Shown piece by piece: positions 36,214 to 45,028 of a stretch of 64,000 nucleotides of DNA. Numbering within the stretch: the first letter of the stretch is position 1; each line of letters opens with the position of its first letter. A model generated the notes under the pieces. That model ran no database searches. It saw only the letters and a list, made by a program, of their open reading frames with translations, and was not told where the DNA came from. Source of the stretch: Filimonas zeae (GTDB lineage: Bacteria > Bacteroidota > Bacteroidia > Chitinophagales > Chitinophagaceae). The stretch covers positions 806,769 to 870,768 of the forward strand of contig NZ_BMIB01000001.1 of the NCBI RefSeq assembly GCF_014641615.1. The letters are read 5' to 3'. The position numbers and the translations under genes were made by a program.

Positions 36214-36260
36214 AGTATGTAATTGATTGGTGAATACAGGGAAGGCAGCAGGGCGCGCAG

Positions 36261-36677
36261 TTATTCCTCCATCCGGTTAAAAGTTCCGAATAGCGACACG
36301 TAGCAATATTTAAGCTTCTCAATCTGTTTGGTAAGCTTCTGTTGCAGCTGTAAGCCTTTGATAAGTGCAGGAAGTTGCGGCTCTATTAAATGGCCGTTGA
36401 CATTCAGGGCATCAATAACCCGGCGCGCATCGGCAATGCGGATCAATTCCACACAGGAGCCACACAGCACCGGACGAAAGCGGCCCGTATACCACAGGCC
36501 ATAGGTCAGCCAATAGAAATAATACAGGTGTGCCGGATCGCAGGACAGTACCAAACAATTCGCGTTTGGCTCAAAAGAAGGCCGGCCGGAATTCTTACCC
36601 CGCGACAACAGAAAGATGCCGCAAAGCGGAACGTTCTTTTTAATCGGGTCGTAGCATCTCAGAGAATAGGAACGCAT
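36261..36677 (-). CDS. Hypothetical element protein
   Basis: This 138-residue protein contains LSRGKNSGRPSFEPNANCLV and a stretch rich in Tyr/Trp (HLYYFYWLTYGLWYTGRFRP) followed by cysteines (LCGSC) and a C-terminal coiled coil. I do not recognise it with confidence. It is the first gene of the leftward block; the 200-bp palindrome lies 38 bases upstream. Confidence 0.5.
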   Translation of the reverse strand: MRSYSLRCYDPIKKNVPLCGIFLLSRGKNSGRPSFEPNANCLVLSCDPAHLYYFYWLTYGLWYTGRFRPVLCGSCVELIRIADARRVIDALNVNGHLIEPQLPALIKGLQLQQKLTKQIEKLKYCYVSLFGTFNRMEE

Positions 36678-37194
36678 AACTATTTATTTTATCGTTAGCC
36701 TTTTTTCCGTGAAAGCAATTTTTTCCAAAAGAAAAAAAGGGAAAAAAGAAAGGCCCGATGTAGCGCGGTTAAATTCCATTCAACGCGTAGCAGGCAAAAC
36801 AAATTTTGGCTGCCGTTCGCAGCCAATAATTTTTTTGCTCAGCCGGAGCGGGGAATGGAATGGCGCTACCTTTGCCTTCTTCTTTTCCCCTTTTTTTATT
36901 TTGGAAAACATTGCCCCTTAGTTGCAGCGTTTTGTTGGAGCCTTTAATGAAGAATGATTTTGGTTGCGTTTCTGCCCTGATGTTGCCTGATTAATTGAAG
37001 ATTGATCTTAAATTATTAATTTGCTGTACTCTAAACAACATACTGCATAGTGTTATTGACTATTGTTCTACATCAGACCTGATGCAATAGTTCTGAAGTC
37101 TTCAGAAGCAAGAGTGTTGATAGAAAAAGTTTTTGGTTTGGCTGAATCGAATTACTGATTTTTGATCAATTGTAAAAAGTAAATTTAACCTGCT
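36678..37194. other. Intergenic region dominated by a 200-bp palindrome
   Basis: The left half of this region is the imperfect palindrome at 36715-36914 (separate entry). The rest (36915-37194) is AT-rich and has no gene; it presumably carries the promoter of the 37,195 gene. Confidence 0.5.
36715..36914. repeat. 200-bp imperfect palindrome
   Basis: The outer arms, 36715-36753 and 36874-36914, are about 90 percent complementary (starting GCAATxTTTTCCAAAA). Further in, TAGCGC and ATTCCATTC pair with their complements, and GGCTGC (36808-36813) faces GCAGCC (36819-36824) around CGTTC at the apex. The centre is at about 36815. A whole-length hairpin or cruciform is possible. Confidence 0.8.
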
Positions 37195-38337
37195 ATGTCT
37201 CAAATCGCTAATACTGGGCAATCTGTTCCACCCAGCGCTCCAAGTGCTAACACTCCAGCTGTGCCGCAATCACAGCATAATGCTGGAGATGGCTTTAATG
37301 ATCAAAAGCAGCATTATGAAAGTTTGATTAGCCTTTTTAAATATTGTGTGACAATCATTGGTCTTTTGATTACTGTCTTTGGTGGTGTTGTTAGTTATGT
37401 TGTTCAAACTAACGGTGAGGACTTTAAAAAGGAATTGAAAGAACAGCGTGAGCGACAGGAGAATTCATTGAATAAAATGAAGGATGAATTGGAAAAGGAA
37501 AAAGATAAGTTGGAGAAGAAGTCCGGTGATCTTGTTGCTAATATCGAATTTTTGAAGATAAGAACTGAGGCGAAGGTAGATCAGACAAGAAGCGAGGCGT
37601 TGAATGAGTTAAGTAATGTGAAAGATATTGCGGCTGCAGAAGCAAAGAATAGAATTGAAGATGTGTTTGTTGAAAGGAATTTGGATGGGTATATAGTGAA
37701 AGTGGCCAAAGAACGCTATGATGAAAAAGTGGCTAAGATTGTTAATGAACAATTCGCTGCTAAGCGTAAGGAATTATTCAGTAAACTTGAACATGCTGTC
37801 GATGATATGAATAGCGAGGACAAAATTATTGGCAGGGATGCGGTTGCAACTCTGACATTCAACCGTAGCGAACTTAATGATGATTTGTTAGATAAGATAG
37901 GGAAACAGGTGTTAAGTGGTAAAGTGTCAGATGAAATGAAGCCAAGTGTTGTTGGGATTTTAGCTAGCTTTAAGAATGAAATTGTGCATGAGTTTTTTAA
38001 ATCATATTTGTATAGTTTAAAGGAGAATTTGCGGAAAGAACCAGTAGCTTACCCGATGGCGATTCGTTATTTGTTGGATCGCCATGAGGCCAATGATATA
38101 CCCTTTTTTGAACGGTTGGTTGTAGATTCAAAGGATAATTGGCTGTATACCGAACTTCTTACGGAGGAGCTACAGAGAAAGTCCGGCTTCTTATTGTTTT
38201 TTTTAAATAGTAGGAAAATGGTTGATCATTATCACTTAGTCAACACGTCTGATGTTATTGTACAAACAAAGGAATCTTTTAAAAGATTCTTGCTTGAAGA
38301 GAAATATCATAGTACTTATTTCTTTAAGAGGCAATAG
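37195..38337 (+). CDS. Membrane-anchored coiled-coil protein, cargo of unknown function
   Basis: This 380-residue protein has a Pro/Ser/Gln-rich N-terminus (about 1-40), one membrane segment (YCVTIIGLLITVFGGVVSYV, about 50-70), a strongly charged coiled coil (KDELEKEKDKLEKKSGDLV, to about 180) and a helical C-terminal domain that could be HEAT-like. No enzyme motif is seen. The gene is clearly more AT-rich than the transfer genes, which indicates separate acquisition. It is convergent with the HEPN-like gene, 44 bases apart. Such anchored coiled-coil proteins occur in phage-defence systems; that link is inference only. Confidence 0.6.
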   Translation: MSQIANTGQSVPPSAPSANTPAVPQSQHNAGDGFNDQKQHYESLISLFKYCVTIIGLLITVFGGVVSYVVQTNGEDFKKELKEQRERQENSLNKMKDELEKEKDKLEKKSGDLVANIEFLKIRTEAKVDQTRSEALNELSNVKDIAAAEAKNRIEDVFVERNLDGYIVKVAKERYDEKVAKIVNEQFAAKRKELFSKLEHAVDDMNSEDKIIGRDAVATLTFNRSELNDDLLDKIGKQVLSGKVSDEMKPSVVGILASFKNEIVHEFFKSYLYSLKENLRKEPVAYPMAIRYLLDRHEANDIPFFERLVVDSKDNWLYTELLTEELQRKSGFLLFFLNSRKMVDHYHLVNTSDVIVQTKESFKRFLLEEKYHSTYFFKRQ

Positions 38338-38381
38338 ACGTCTTCTAAATGGTGTTTCAGGTTTCAATTGTCATGCAAGTT

Positions 38382-39113
38382 CTATGTGATTGCTTGCTTT
38401 GTGCGTGCGGCTGTGACGAGCTTATTGCAAATGTCTTCTGCCAGATTTATGTAGTTAATTAAAATGGAAGAGTTTATAATGATAATTCGATATTGGGGGT
38501 TGAGTATGTCGTGGCTCAATTTAGTAAGTGACAGTCCTGATTGTTTATTTGCAAACTTTATAAATTCATTGGCGTTAGAATCATTTTGGTGAAAAATGCC
38601 ATCCAAGTGGCCTGTTTTATTTCTTAGGAAGCTAAACGGCCTTATTTTTTTGTAGTGTTCCGATGCCTCATTTGCAACTTTGTCTAACTCAGAAAAAATC
38701 GTTGGCATGTTATCTCCTTTTGTTGTTCTTGATATTTGTTTGTGCCTAATCATTAAATTCAGAAAATCGATAATCTGTGTTTCAAATGTGGAGTGTATTA
38801 ACATGAGTAGGGATTTATAAGTAAATCGGCGATACATTTTTTTGTGCCAGACTTTCAACTGCTCCGGATTTGGGGAAGGTCCTCCTTCGTCATCCGGGTG
38901 ATTCAATAAAACCTGGCGAAATTCATATTCGGCTTCTTTAACCATTATTCCGGTATCTTGAATCAGTTGCCTAAGGTTATTGAATTCGTCCGTAAATCCG
39001 TACAACCTCTCTGGAACTCCGGTAAATCCATCAAGGTCGTGTTGATAGCTCATGTGAGCTATTTCGTAGTCGTTTGGTTCAATTTGCGAGTCGTGTACTT
39101 CTCCTGATATCAT
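38382..39113 (-). CDS. HEPN-like protein (candidate RNase), cargo
   Basis: This 243-residue helical protein contains LLMLIHSTFETQIIDFLNLM followed 60 residues later by FLRNKTGHLDG. RNKTGH fits the R-x4-H catalytic motif (RN-x3-H form) of HEPN ribonucleases, and the two helices have the spacing usual of that fold. An alternative start is Met21 (MSYQHDL). It lies 46 bases downstream of the methyltransferase gene on the same strand, so the two are probably cotranscribed. HEPN proteins are common toxins; toxin action here is inference. The gene is AT-rich. Confidence 0.55.
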   Translation of the reverse strand: MISGEVHDSQIEPNDYEIAHMSYQHDLDGFTGVPERLYGFTDEFNNLRQLIQDTGIMVKEAEYEFRQVLLNHPDDEGGPSPNPEQLKVWHKKMYRRFTYKSLLMLIHSTFETQIIDFLNLMIRHKQISRTTKGDNMPTIFSELDKVANEASEHYKKIRPFSFLRNKTGHLDGIFHQNDSNANEFIKFANKQSGLSLTKLSHDILNPQYRIIIINSSILINYINLAEDICNKLVTAARTKQAIT

Positions 39114-39159
39114 AAAACATATTGAAAGTGAGAGTTCTTTTTTAAAGTGATATTGAACC

Positions 39160-39894
39160 TTATTTTCGCTTGAATATAGCTACCCGGTCGGATTCCTGTT
39201 TATCGTTCAGGTATCCATTCTTATATACCTGCCTCAGTTTTTTGTCTATAACTTTCATTTGGTTCAAGACTTTATCCAACCATTTGTCAATTATTTCTAT
39301 TTCTATTTTAGGTAATTTCTTTTGTATATCAGCGAGAAATGTCATTTCAAAAATCTTTTCGTCGAATAAAGTGGTTAAATCATTCTCTGTGAAATAATGT
39401 TTGAAGTAATTGTTGTTGTGAGGATCATTGGGGTTGTTAGCGTAATGTTTGTCGGAATGCACCGAAACTAATATGATAGAGCCGGACTTAGTTCTAGGTA
39501 CAATTTGTTCGATGATTTTTTTACAATCATCTATGCTAAAAAAATGAAGTAGGTTTGATATAATTACTACTGAGAAAATTTCATCGGGTAAAGGGTCTTG
39601 AAGTATTGTTGCATTGAGCAGCTTAAGGTTGTTGATATTCTCTGGTGATAATTTAGTAATCCTTTCTTGGAGCATTGCAAGTTGTTCCTGGTCATTGTCG
39701 ATTGCAAATACTGTTCTTCCTGATTGACAATATTCGATGCAGTAGTTGCTTTGTCCGCAACCAAGCTCCATGATTTGCCCTTCTGCGAGGTCGTCCTCAT
39801 ATTCGCGAAGATAGTTTGGGCTTTTTCTTACTAGAGCATGAGTGTTATAATGCTCGAAATAAGTATCCCAATATAATTTCATCTGTGCATTCAT
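39160..39894 (-). CDS. Class I SAM-dependent methyltransferase, cargo
   Basis: This 244-residue protein has the class I methyltransferase core: motif I IMELGCGQSNY (about residues 40-50), TVFAIDNDQEQLAML (motif II, acidic residue at the end of strand 2), LLNATILQDPLPDEIFSVVI (motif IV) and a LLHFF segment. The C-terminal helical part differs from the usual ubiquinone or rRNA enzymes. No target-recognition motif for DNA is visible. It is the first gene of a two-gene unit with the HEPN-like gene. The substrate is unknown. Confidence 0.8.
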   Translation of the reverse strand: MNAQMKLYWDTYFEHYNTHALVRKSPNYLREYEDDLAEGQIMELGCGQSNYCIEYCQSGRTVFAIDNDQEQLAMLQERITKLSPENINNLKLLNATILQDPLPDEIFSVVIISNLLHFFSIDDCKKIIEQIVPRTKSGSIILVSVHSDKHYANNPNDPHNNNYFKHYFTENDLTTLFDEKIFEMTFLADIQKKLPKIEIEIIDKWLDKVLNQMKVIDKKLRQVYKNGYLNDKQESDRVAIFKRK

Positions 39895-40568
39895 AGGAGT
39901 TAATTTGGTGTGCGTTTGCCTGCTGTATCAAGCTGCAAATAGTTTTCCTTTGCGCCGTTCTCATTCATGGGATATATCTATGAATTTGGTATGACAATAT
40001 TGCAAATGCTGCATAACGATAGTAATTGTTTAATGCAGTTATTTGTAAGGTGAATATAAACAAAGGATTGAACAGATGCTTTGTTTATCGCATATTTTTC
40101 TGTTATAAAAAAGAAGGTGGCTTTGGTTTGCTAGCGTGCTACTTTTCGGAAGCCTGAAGGGACAAAGAACAGGGCACGAAATGGATCGTCATAACAGTTG
40201 GTTTATTATTTTTTATACACTCAGGCAACAATATAATCTTGGATCAATTGAAAAAAGGGGGTAAAATATTTATATCCTAAACTTTTCATGATATTAATTT
40301 TATTTTTTAATATTGGAAAATTAAGTAGCCTTGTGTCATTTCATATCTCTCCCATTAGCTGAAAAGTAAAATATTTCCAGTGGTTAGATACCTCTTCGGT
40401 ACTGGCCCGTTAACCCTTATTAACCTGTATATGAACATGCTATACATAGTAATGCCCATTGCCAATGTCTTTGATTTGATTACGTAAGTGCTTTTAGGGA
40501 AGACAGTAAGCTAAGCTTTCAAAGTTAACAACCTATAATTTTTGCATACGATTTACAACTTTACCATA
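39895..40568. other. AT-rich intergenic region
   Basis: About 670 bases without a credible gene, AT-rich like the cargo to its left. I see no repeat, tRNA or terminator of note in it. Confidence 0.4.
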
Positions 40569-41588
40569 ATGAGAAAAGGCATTTTTATTACCACAGCGTT
40601 ATCACTGTTGCTGATTAGCTGCGCCAGCCAAAAGGAGAATGTAGCCAACCCTCAACCTGGGTCATTTTTATTGGAATCACAGTTTAAAGACTTTATACCG
40701 GTCTCACCGTTAGAGTTTGAACAAACGGTTGTTATATTCAATGACGTTACTCATGACTTTGATACATTAACGGTGAAAGAACTGGTTGCTGACAAAAAAT
40801 TAATACTTAAATTCCTGCCGAACGAAACCGTATTTGCTACGGTTCGTAAAAACGACAGTGAAGCGGAAGCTAAGTTTGGTGTTGCTGCTGTAACAGCTGA
40901 GAGGGGTTCTTATACGGTAACCTTAGATTATGCAAAATTCACGACTTTGAAGATATTACAAAGCGGTGGAGGCTGCGCTGGTTATACAAAAGTGGGCGTA
41001 GGATTAAGAATTACTGCTCAGATAGTAACTATGGCAGCCAATGTGGACGTAAGTTCTCTTTTTGGATTAGGTCTGGCTGCAAAGACAAATCAGTTGAGGG
41101 GGCAGCTTAGTGTGGATGTCATAGGTATGGAATCGTCCAAGATAACTGATCTCATAACGTTGCCTGTGGATATAAGCGAGGCATCTATTCAGACTGCGTT
41201 ACAATCAATGTCAGCGATCAAGTCTAAGATATATGATCCGGAAACTAATTTGTTCCCTCAGATAGTGGCTATTAAACGTTCTCCATCGCAAAACTGCTCC
41301 GTATTTGAGATATTGAACTCTATTGAACTACCCACTATTTCCTCTTACGATCGTGGAAAGACTGATGGGCAGCTTATGGGAGCGCTTATGCGTTCTATAG
41401 ATAAGTTCAGAGCAGCCAATAACAGGTTTCCCAATTCTATTGAGGAATTAAAAGAGGACAACCTTATTAAAATGATTGGCTTGAAGAAATTGGATTACAA
41501 GACTACACCGGAGGGAGGATTTACATTACTTTTTGCGGGTGGAGATGGCACGTTATATACACCCGATGATAAAAAGTATCAAAGGTAA
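40569..41588 (+). CDS. Putative lipoprotein
   Basis: From ATG at 40569 this is a 339-residue protein with a lipoprotein signal (LLLISCASQ). The frame is open to 40542, but the nine extra residues precede the signal. The body is beta-rich with repeated small residues (GGCAGYTKVGVGLRITAQIV), and the C-terminal 70 residues contain FRAANNRFPNSIEELKEDN and a glycine-rich end similar to pseudopilin-like C-termini. No family is assigned. It is a single gene. Confidence 0.55.
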   Translation: MRKGIFITTALSLLLISCASQKENVANPQPGSFLLESQFKDFIPVSPLEFEQTVVIFNDVTHDFDTLTVKELVADKKLILKFLPNETVFATVRKNDSEAEAKFGVAAVTAERGSYTVTLDYAKFTTLKILQSGGGCAGYTKVGVGLRITAQIVTMAANVDVSSLFGLGLAAKTNQLRGQLSVDVIGMESSKITDLITLPVDISEASIQTALQSMSAIKSKIYDPETNLFPQIVAIKRSPSQNCSVFEILNSIELPTISSYDRGKTDGQLMGALMRSIDKFRAANNRFPNSIEELKEDNLIKMIGLKKLDYKTTPEGGFTLLFAGGDGTLYTPDDKKYQR

Positions 41589-41658
41589 TTTGATAGACCT
41601 GTAACACATATGTTACAATGGTAAGGAACCTGATGGTTGTTTATCAGATTTAGTTTAT

Positions 41659-41691
41659 ACAGAATGAGCCTTACTTACGGGCTCGTTCTGT
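41659..41691 (+). terminator. Terminator-like hairpin
   Basis: A 12-bp stem (41659-41670 with 41680-41691, one G-U pair) with a 9-nt loop lies 70 bases after the lipoprotein stop. The following T-tract is weak. Confidence 0.4.
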
Positions 41692-41735
41692 ACCTATTTC
41701 CGGCTTGTGTAAGTAATTTTTTTTACCACACTGCG

Positions 41736-42272
41736 TTACCCGATCGGATACTTATCATCCAACTCATGCAAAAACACCTGTAAGTGCTGACTGCCATAAC
41801 TCACATCAAAAAACAGTTCTCCGAACCGCACGTTTAATTCCGGTTTGATTTTGCCAATCTGCTTCCAGGTGGTTACATCCCGTACATGCTTTTCCAGTTT
41901 GTTTGTATAAAACTTAGTGGCATCCCTTATCGCTGTTTTATGGTCATTGATAAAGTTGGCAAAAATGGCATAGTCACTATCGGGTAACAGAATTTCGTTC
42001 ACCCTTCTGAGGTGTTTAGGGTTCTGCAATTCAATCAATGCAATGAGCGCATCTTTCTCCTGATGCTTTTTGAGGTTGTCTTGTCTGGCTTTGAGCGCAT
42101 TAAAATGTATTTGTGCAAGCCCTTTGTCTTTATAGTCAGATAAGAGCATGGCCTTTTTATCATACGCGTTGGGTACAGCGCTTTTCATGGTTTGTGAAAC
42201 CAGGTAGAATGTATTTTGTTGCAGCATGGCAGTAAGCAGTCCCGGCGTGAACCGGACAAATGGATTAAACAT
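41736..42272 (-). CDS. Hypothetical protein in the umuDC operon
   Basis: This 178-residue helical protein (FNPFVRFTPGLLTAMLQQ) is rich in Lys and Gln. It starts 11 bases after the umuC stop codon, so it is very likely cotranscribed with umuD and umuC. A role in the SOS response or as an accessory to the polymerase is only inferred from position. No domain is recognised. Confidence 0.55.
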   Translation of the reverse strand: MFNPFVRFTPGLLTAMLQQNTFYLVSQTMKSAVPNAYDKKAMLLSDYKDKGLAQIHFNALKARQDNLKKHQEKDALIALIELQNPKHLRRVNEILLPDSDYAIFANFINDHKTAIRDATKFYTNKLEKHVRDVTTWKQIGKIKPELNVRFGELFFDVSYGSQHLQVFLHELDDKYPIG

Positions 42273-42283
42273 GGGATACGGAT

Positions 42284-43555
42284 TTATTCTATGATAACGG
42301 GCAGTTCTGTCCAGCTGGTAGTGTACCTGCCGGAGATATACTGCGCGCGTAGTTTATAATCTTCGCGGTCGCCCTGTGCAGCAAAGAAAACGGTGTGCCT
42401 TCCCTGCACCGCATTTATGCTGTCTACGATACCCATCATGTGAGCGGCTTTCTGCCTGTCCATGCTATCAAACAGCGAATATTGAATCTGATTTTCCGGT
42501 ACCAGATCCAGTACATTGACACCTACCTTCTGGTATTTGTACCCTTTCTTAAAAATCCTTTCCAGACCGATACGGGCATGGTGAATTAACTCAGCCGTGT
42601 GATGGGTAGGCACGGGTAGTTCCACTACGGTAGATTGATAGTATTGTTTGTCCTGTGTGCGGTAAGGATTGGTTTGCAGGAATACCTGTATAGCGGAGGC
42701 ACATACTTTGTTGCTGCGTAGTTTCAGGGCGCAATGACTTGTATGCGTAGCCATTGCGGCTACTACAATTTCATAACTGGTTTGCAGGGTGCCAAAGCTG
42801 CGGGAAGTGCCTACGTTTTGCGGTATAGGAGGTGTATAATCCCATTTGATAGCGGGCGTACCACGTAGCTCTTTCAATAACCTTTCGCCTACGACTGACA
42901 TTTCTTTGCGTACCCACTGTGCAGGTGCATTCTGCATGAAGTCATAGGCGGTAGCGAAGCCACTTTGCAGCAGCTTTGCAGAAAGCCGGTGGCCGATACC
43001 CCACACATCACCGATGGGGGTAGCTTTTAAAGCCTGTGTCGTCAGCGCTTCGTTAGCCAGAAAATGCACGCCTAAGTTCTTATGGTGCTTTTTGGCGTAC
43101 CGGTTGGCCAGCTTGGCAAGGGTCTTGGTACGGGCAATGCCTACACATACGGGTAGCCCAAGGTATTGCCCGACTGTTTGCCGGATGGTCATACCTAATT
43201 GCAGGAGGTCTTTCTGGTAAAGTCCTGTCATGTCCAGAAAGGCTTCATCTATAGAGTAGTTTTCCTGACAGGGTACAAACCTCCGGAAGAGGTTCATCAT
43301 ACGGTTTGACATATCCCCGTATAGGGTGTAGTTGCTGCTTCTGAGACGTAGCTGGATATTGTTTTTCCGTATCTGTTCTTTGAGCAGATGTATCGGTGTA
43401 CCCATGACGATACCCAGTTGTTTGGCTTCGTCTGAAAGGGCGATGCAACAGCCATCGTTGTTGGACAGGACTACCACGGGCATGCCTATCAGCGTAGGAT
43501 CAAACACCCGTTCGCAGGATACGTAAAAGCTATTGGCATCAACGAGTGCAAACAT
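42284..43555 (-). CDS. umuC: Y-family DNA polymerase V catalytic subunit
   Basis: This 423-residue protein is UmuC, the error-prone polymerase that copies across damaged bases. It has [21 protein letters not shown] (metal-binding Asp near residue 6) and [10 protein letters not shown] (catalytic Asp-Glu near residue 100), then [20 protein letters not shown] (helix-hairpin-helix) and the little-finger region. QYSLF near the C-terminus fits the beta-clamp-binding form Q-x-x-L-F. The start overlaps umuD by 17 bases, and a small hypothetical gene follows after 11, so it is one operon read leftward. Confidence 0.95.
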   Translation of the reverse strand: MFALVDANSFYVSCERVFDPTLIGMPVVVLSNNDGCCIALSDEAKQLGIVMGTPIHLLKEQIRKNNIQLRLRSSNYTLYGDMSNRMMNLFRRFVPCQENYSIDEAFLDMTGLYQKDLLQLGMTIRQTVGQYLGLPVCVGIARTKTLAKLANRYAKKHHKNLGVHFLANEALTTQALKATPIGDVWGIGHRLSAKLLQSGFATAYDFMQNAPAQWVRKEMSVVGERLLKELRGTPAIKWDYTPPIPQNVGTSRSFGTLQTSYEIVVAAMATHTSHCALKLRSNKVCASAIQVFLQTNPYRTQDKQYYQSTVVELPVPTHHTAELIHHARIGLERIFKKGYKYQKVGVNVLDLVPENQIQYSLFDSMDRQKAAHMMGIVDSINAVQGRHTVFFAAQGDREDYKLRAQYISGRYTTSWTELPVIIE

Positions 43556-43916
43556 CGGCCCATATCGTTTTGTCGTTAATAATGTAAGTAACTACGCCTA
43601 TGATGGTTACGTCCTGCCTGCCGGTAATATCAATCTCTTTGTATTTGGAATTTGCCGGGCATAGTAACACCTTATGTTCGTTTTTGCGGAGCAGGCGTAG
43701 TTTCTCTTCATTGCCAATACGAGCCAGCACCATATCTCCGTTTTGCGCGGTCTGTGACCGGTCAATAATGGCAATAGAGCCATAAGTAACCAGGGCATTG
43801 ATCAATGCCTGTGTCTGGATACGGTAGTAAAAGGTGGCCTCTTTATCGGCAACAAGCACCTGATTCAAGTCAATTGGATTTTCGGTATAATCCCGTGAGG
43901 GAGGTGTAAATGCCAT
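43539..43916 (-). CDS. umuD: UmuD-like protein lacking the catalytic serine
   Basis: This 125-residue protein has the UmuD'/LexA C-terminal fold: [60 protein letters not shown]. In normal UmuD the first segment after ATF-R reads GDSM, with Ser as the nucleophile, and a Lys follows at the end of the next strands. Here the serine position is Ala (QTQAL) and the lysine position reads Arg. The N-terminal cleavage region with its Cys-Gly site is also missing. It may act as a pre-processed, uncleavable UmuD partner of UmuC. The assignment rests on operon context and sequence. Confidence 0.85.
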   Translation of the reverse strand: MAFTPPSRDYTENPIDLNQVLVADKEATFYYRIQTQALINALVTYGSIAIIDRSQTAQNGDMVLARIGNEEKLRLLRKNEHKVLLCPANSKYKEIDITGRQDVTIIGVVTYIINDKTIWADVCTR

Positions 43917-43939
43917 AACGCGCTTTCGTTTTCACAATT

Positions 43940-43947
43940 CAAACGTA
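43940..43947 (-). promoter_or_regulatory. Candidate -7 promoter box upstream of umuD
   Basis: On the minus strand TACGTTTG matches TAnnTTTG and lies 24 bases before the umuD start codon. No clear TTG -33 element is at the expected distance, so support is weak. No LexA-type operator is obvious. Confidence 0.3.
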
Positions 43948-44095
43948 CTAAATTAATTAGCATGTGGCGCTATCTTTATGCTTAATATTTTAGTAATCTG
44001 AGGTGCAGGCTTTTAAGTATTAGCAGTTTTTGAGGGATGGGTAGTCTGTCTGATGAAAATAATTAGTTTGGGCGGTGTTACCGGGTAGTACCTGA

Positions 44096-44335
44096 TTACA
44101 TTGGGGAGAGGTAAAAGGTAAACAGCCCCTTTTTGGGGCTTGTTCCGCTGGTCTTATTCTTTTTGATTTTGCTTTTCGCCTGTATGATTTTCACTTCAAT
44201 GGCGTTGGTAATGTTTCCTGTTTCTTCGGAGCGTTCCAGCATCTTTTGTACTGCGGGTTCGTTAGCATCGTAGACAAAAGGGAGTTCACCTGCCACTACG
44301 ATTTTCTTGTTTCTATCTTTCTCCTGGCTTTCCAT
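44096..44335 (-). CDS. Small hypothetical protein
   Basis: This 79-residue protein (MESQEKDRNKKIVVAGEL) is charged, with a Lys/Thr-rich C-terminus (KSKIKKNKTSGTSPKKG). It has no recognised domain and is separate from the umuDC operon by about 180 bases. Confidence 0.45.
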   Translation of the reverse strand: MESQEKDRNKKIVVAGELPFVYDANEPAVQKMLERSEETGNITNAIEVKIIQAKSKIKKNKTSGTSPKKGLFTFYLSPM

Positions 44336-44394
44336 AGGAGCAAATTACTGTAGAAAGGTGTTATACAGCAGTTGATAAATTTAATCGAAGGGGC

Positions 44395-44423
44395 TTGTTT
44401 TCCACCGTAGCGCAGTAACTTTG
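44395..44423 (+). promoter_or_regulatory. Bacteroidota promoter for the small gene at 44,435
   Basis: TTG (44395-44397) and TAACTTTG (44416-44423) match the -33 and -7 elements of Bacteroidota promoters with 18 bases between. The start codon at 44435 is 12 bases downstream of the -7 box. Confidence 0.5.
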
Positions 44424-44434
44424 ATGCCCTTATT

Positions 44435-44668
44435 ATGACACGGGATAATTTACTGGAAGTTGGCGATCTGATACTCTATATGGCACAATATAGTGCTGAT
44501 CTGTTGGTGGTGGATAAGGTTACTAACACTAAAGCCAGAATTATCAAAGCAGGCGGTTTTCACTCATATTTAGACCGGCAAACGGATGGAAACAGGGCTA
44601 AAGTGATGGGTGTTGAAGAAAATGCCTTTGCCATACGTTTGGTTATTCCTAAACGCAAGCTGATTTAA
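44435..44668 (+). CDS. Small protein, tandem paralogue A
   Basis: This 77-residue protein begins MTRDNLLEVGDLILYMAQYS and has a strand-rich pattern ending in KRKLI. It shares the start (MT-DN-LEVGD-ILY), the QTDGN/STDGN segment and the length with the product of 44,795-45,028, so the two are tandem paralogues. The VGDLILY start could be a small SH3- or PemK-like barrel, which is inference. It has its own promoter. Confidence 0.5.
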   Translation: MTRDNLLEVGDLILYMAQYSADLLVVDKVTNTKARIIKAGGFHSYLDRQTDGNRAKVMGVEENAFAIRLVIPKRKLI

Positions 44669-44747
44669 TACCAGTTATGCTATAGTCCTGCGGGGAGGAT
44701 CAGGCAGGTGGGGAAAAGCGAAGCAAACCTTGAACGGCGTGTCGCCT

Positions 44748-44755
44748 TATCTTTG
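44748..44755 (+). promoter_or_regulatory. Candidate -7 promoter box for the gene at 44,795
   Basis: TATCTTTG (44748-44755) matches TAnnTTTG. A TTG at 44730-44732 is 15 bases upstream, which is closer than usual. The start codon is 39 bases downstream. Confidence 0.35.
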
Positions 44756-44794
44756 TTCTATCATTTTATTATCAATCATTACAAGTACCAGGTT

Positions 44795-45028
44795 ATGACA
44801 AAAGATAATCGGTTAGAAGTCGGAGATCATATTCTTTATCAAAGCGTGGCCGGTACCTATCTTGTGCCTGTTGTTACCGTGCGCAGGAAATACGCAGAAA
44901 TTGAAATGCCTATGGGGTTTCGCCTATTGCTTGTGCGTAGTACCGATGGAAATATGGCGCGTTTGCCCAAATGTGAAATTCCGTCTATTGCCACCTGTAC
45001 GGTTATTCCGGGCATAACGGTGTTGTAA
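44795..45028 (+). CDS. Small protein, tandem paralogue B
   Basis: From ATG at 44795 this is a 77-residue protein (MTKDNRLEVGDHILYQSVAG), a paralogue of the gene at 44,435 (same length, same start, same STDGN segment). The open frame reaches back to 44708, but the shared start points to 44795. The strand-rich sequence is of unknown role. Confidence 0.5.
   Translation: MTKDNRLEVGDHILYQSVAGTYLVPVVTVRRKYAEIEMPMGFRLLLVRSTDGNMARLPKCEIPSIATCTVIPGITVL

Noticed and set aside
36709..36921. Plus-strand frame of 70 codons
   Set aside because: It runs through the palindrome and is best explained by it.
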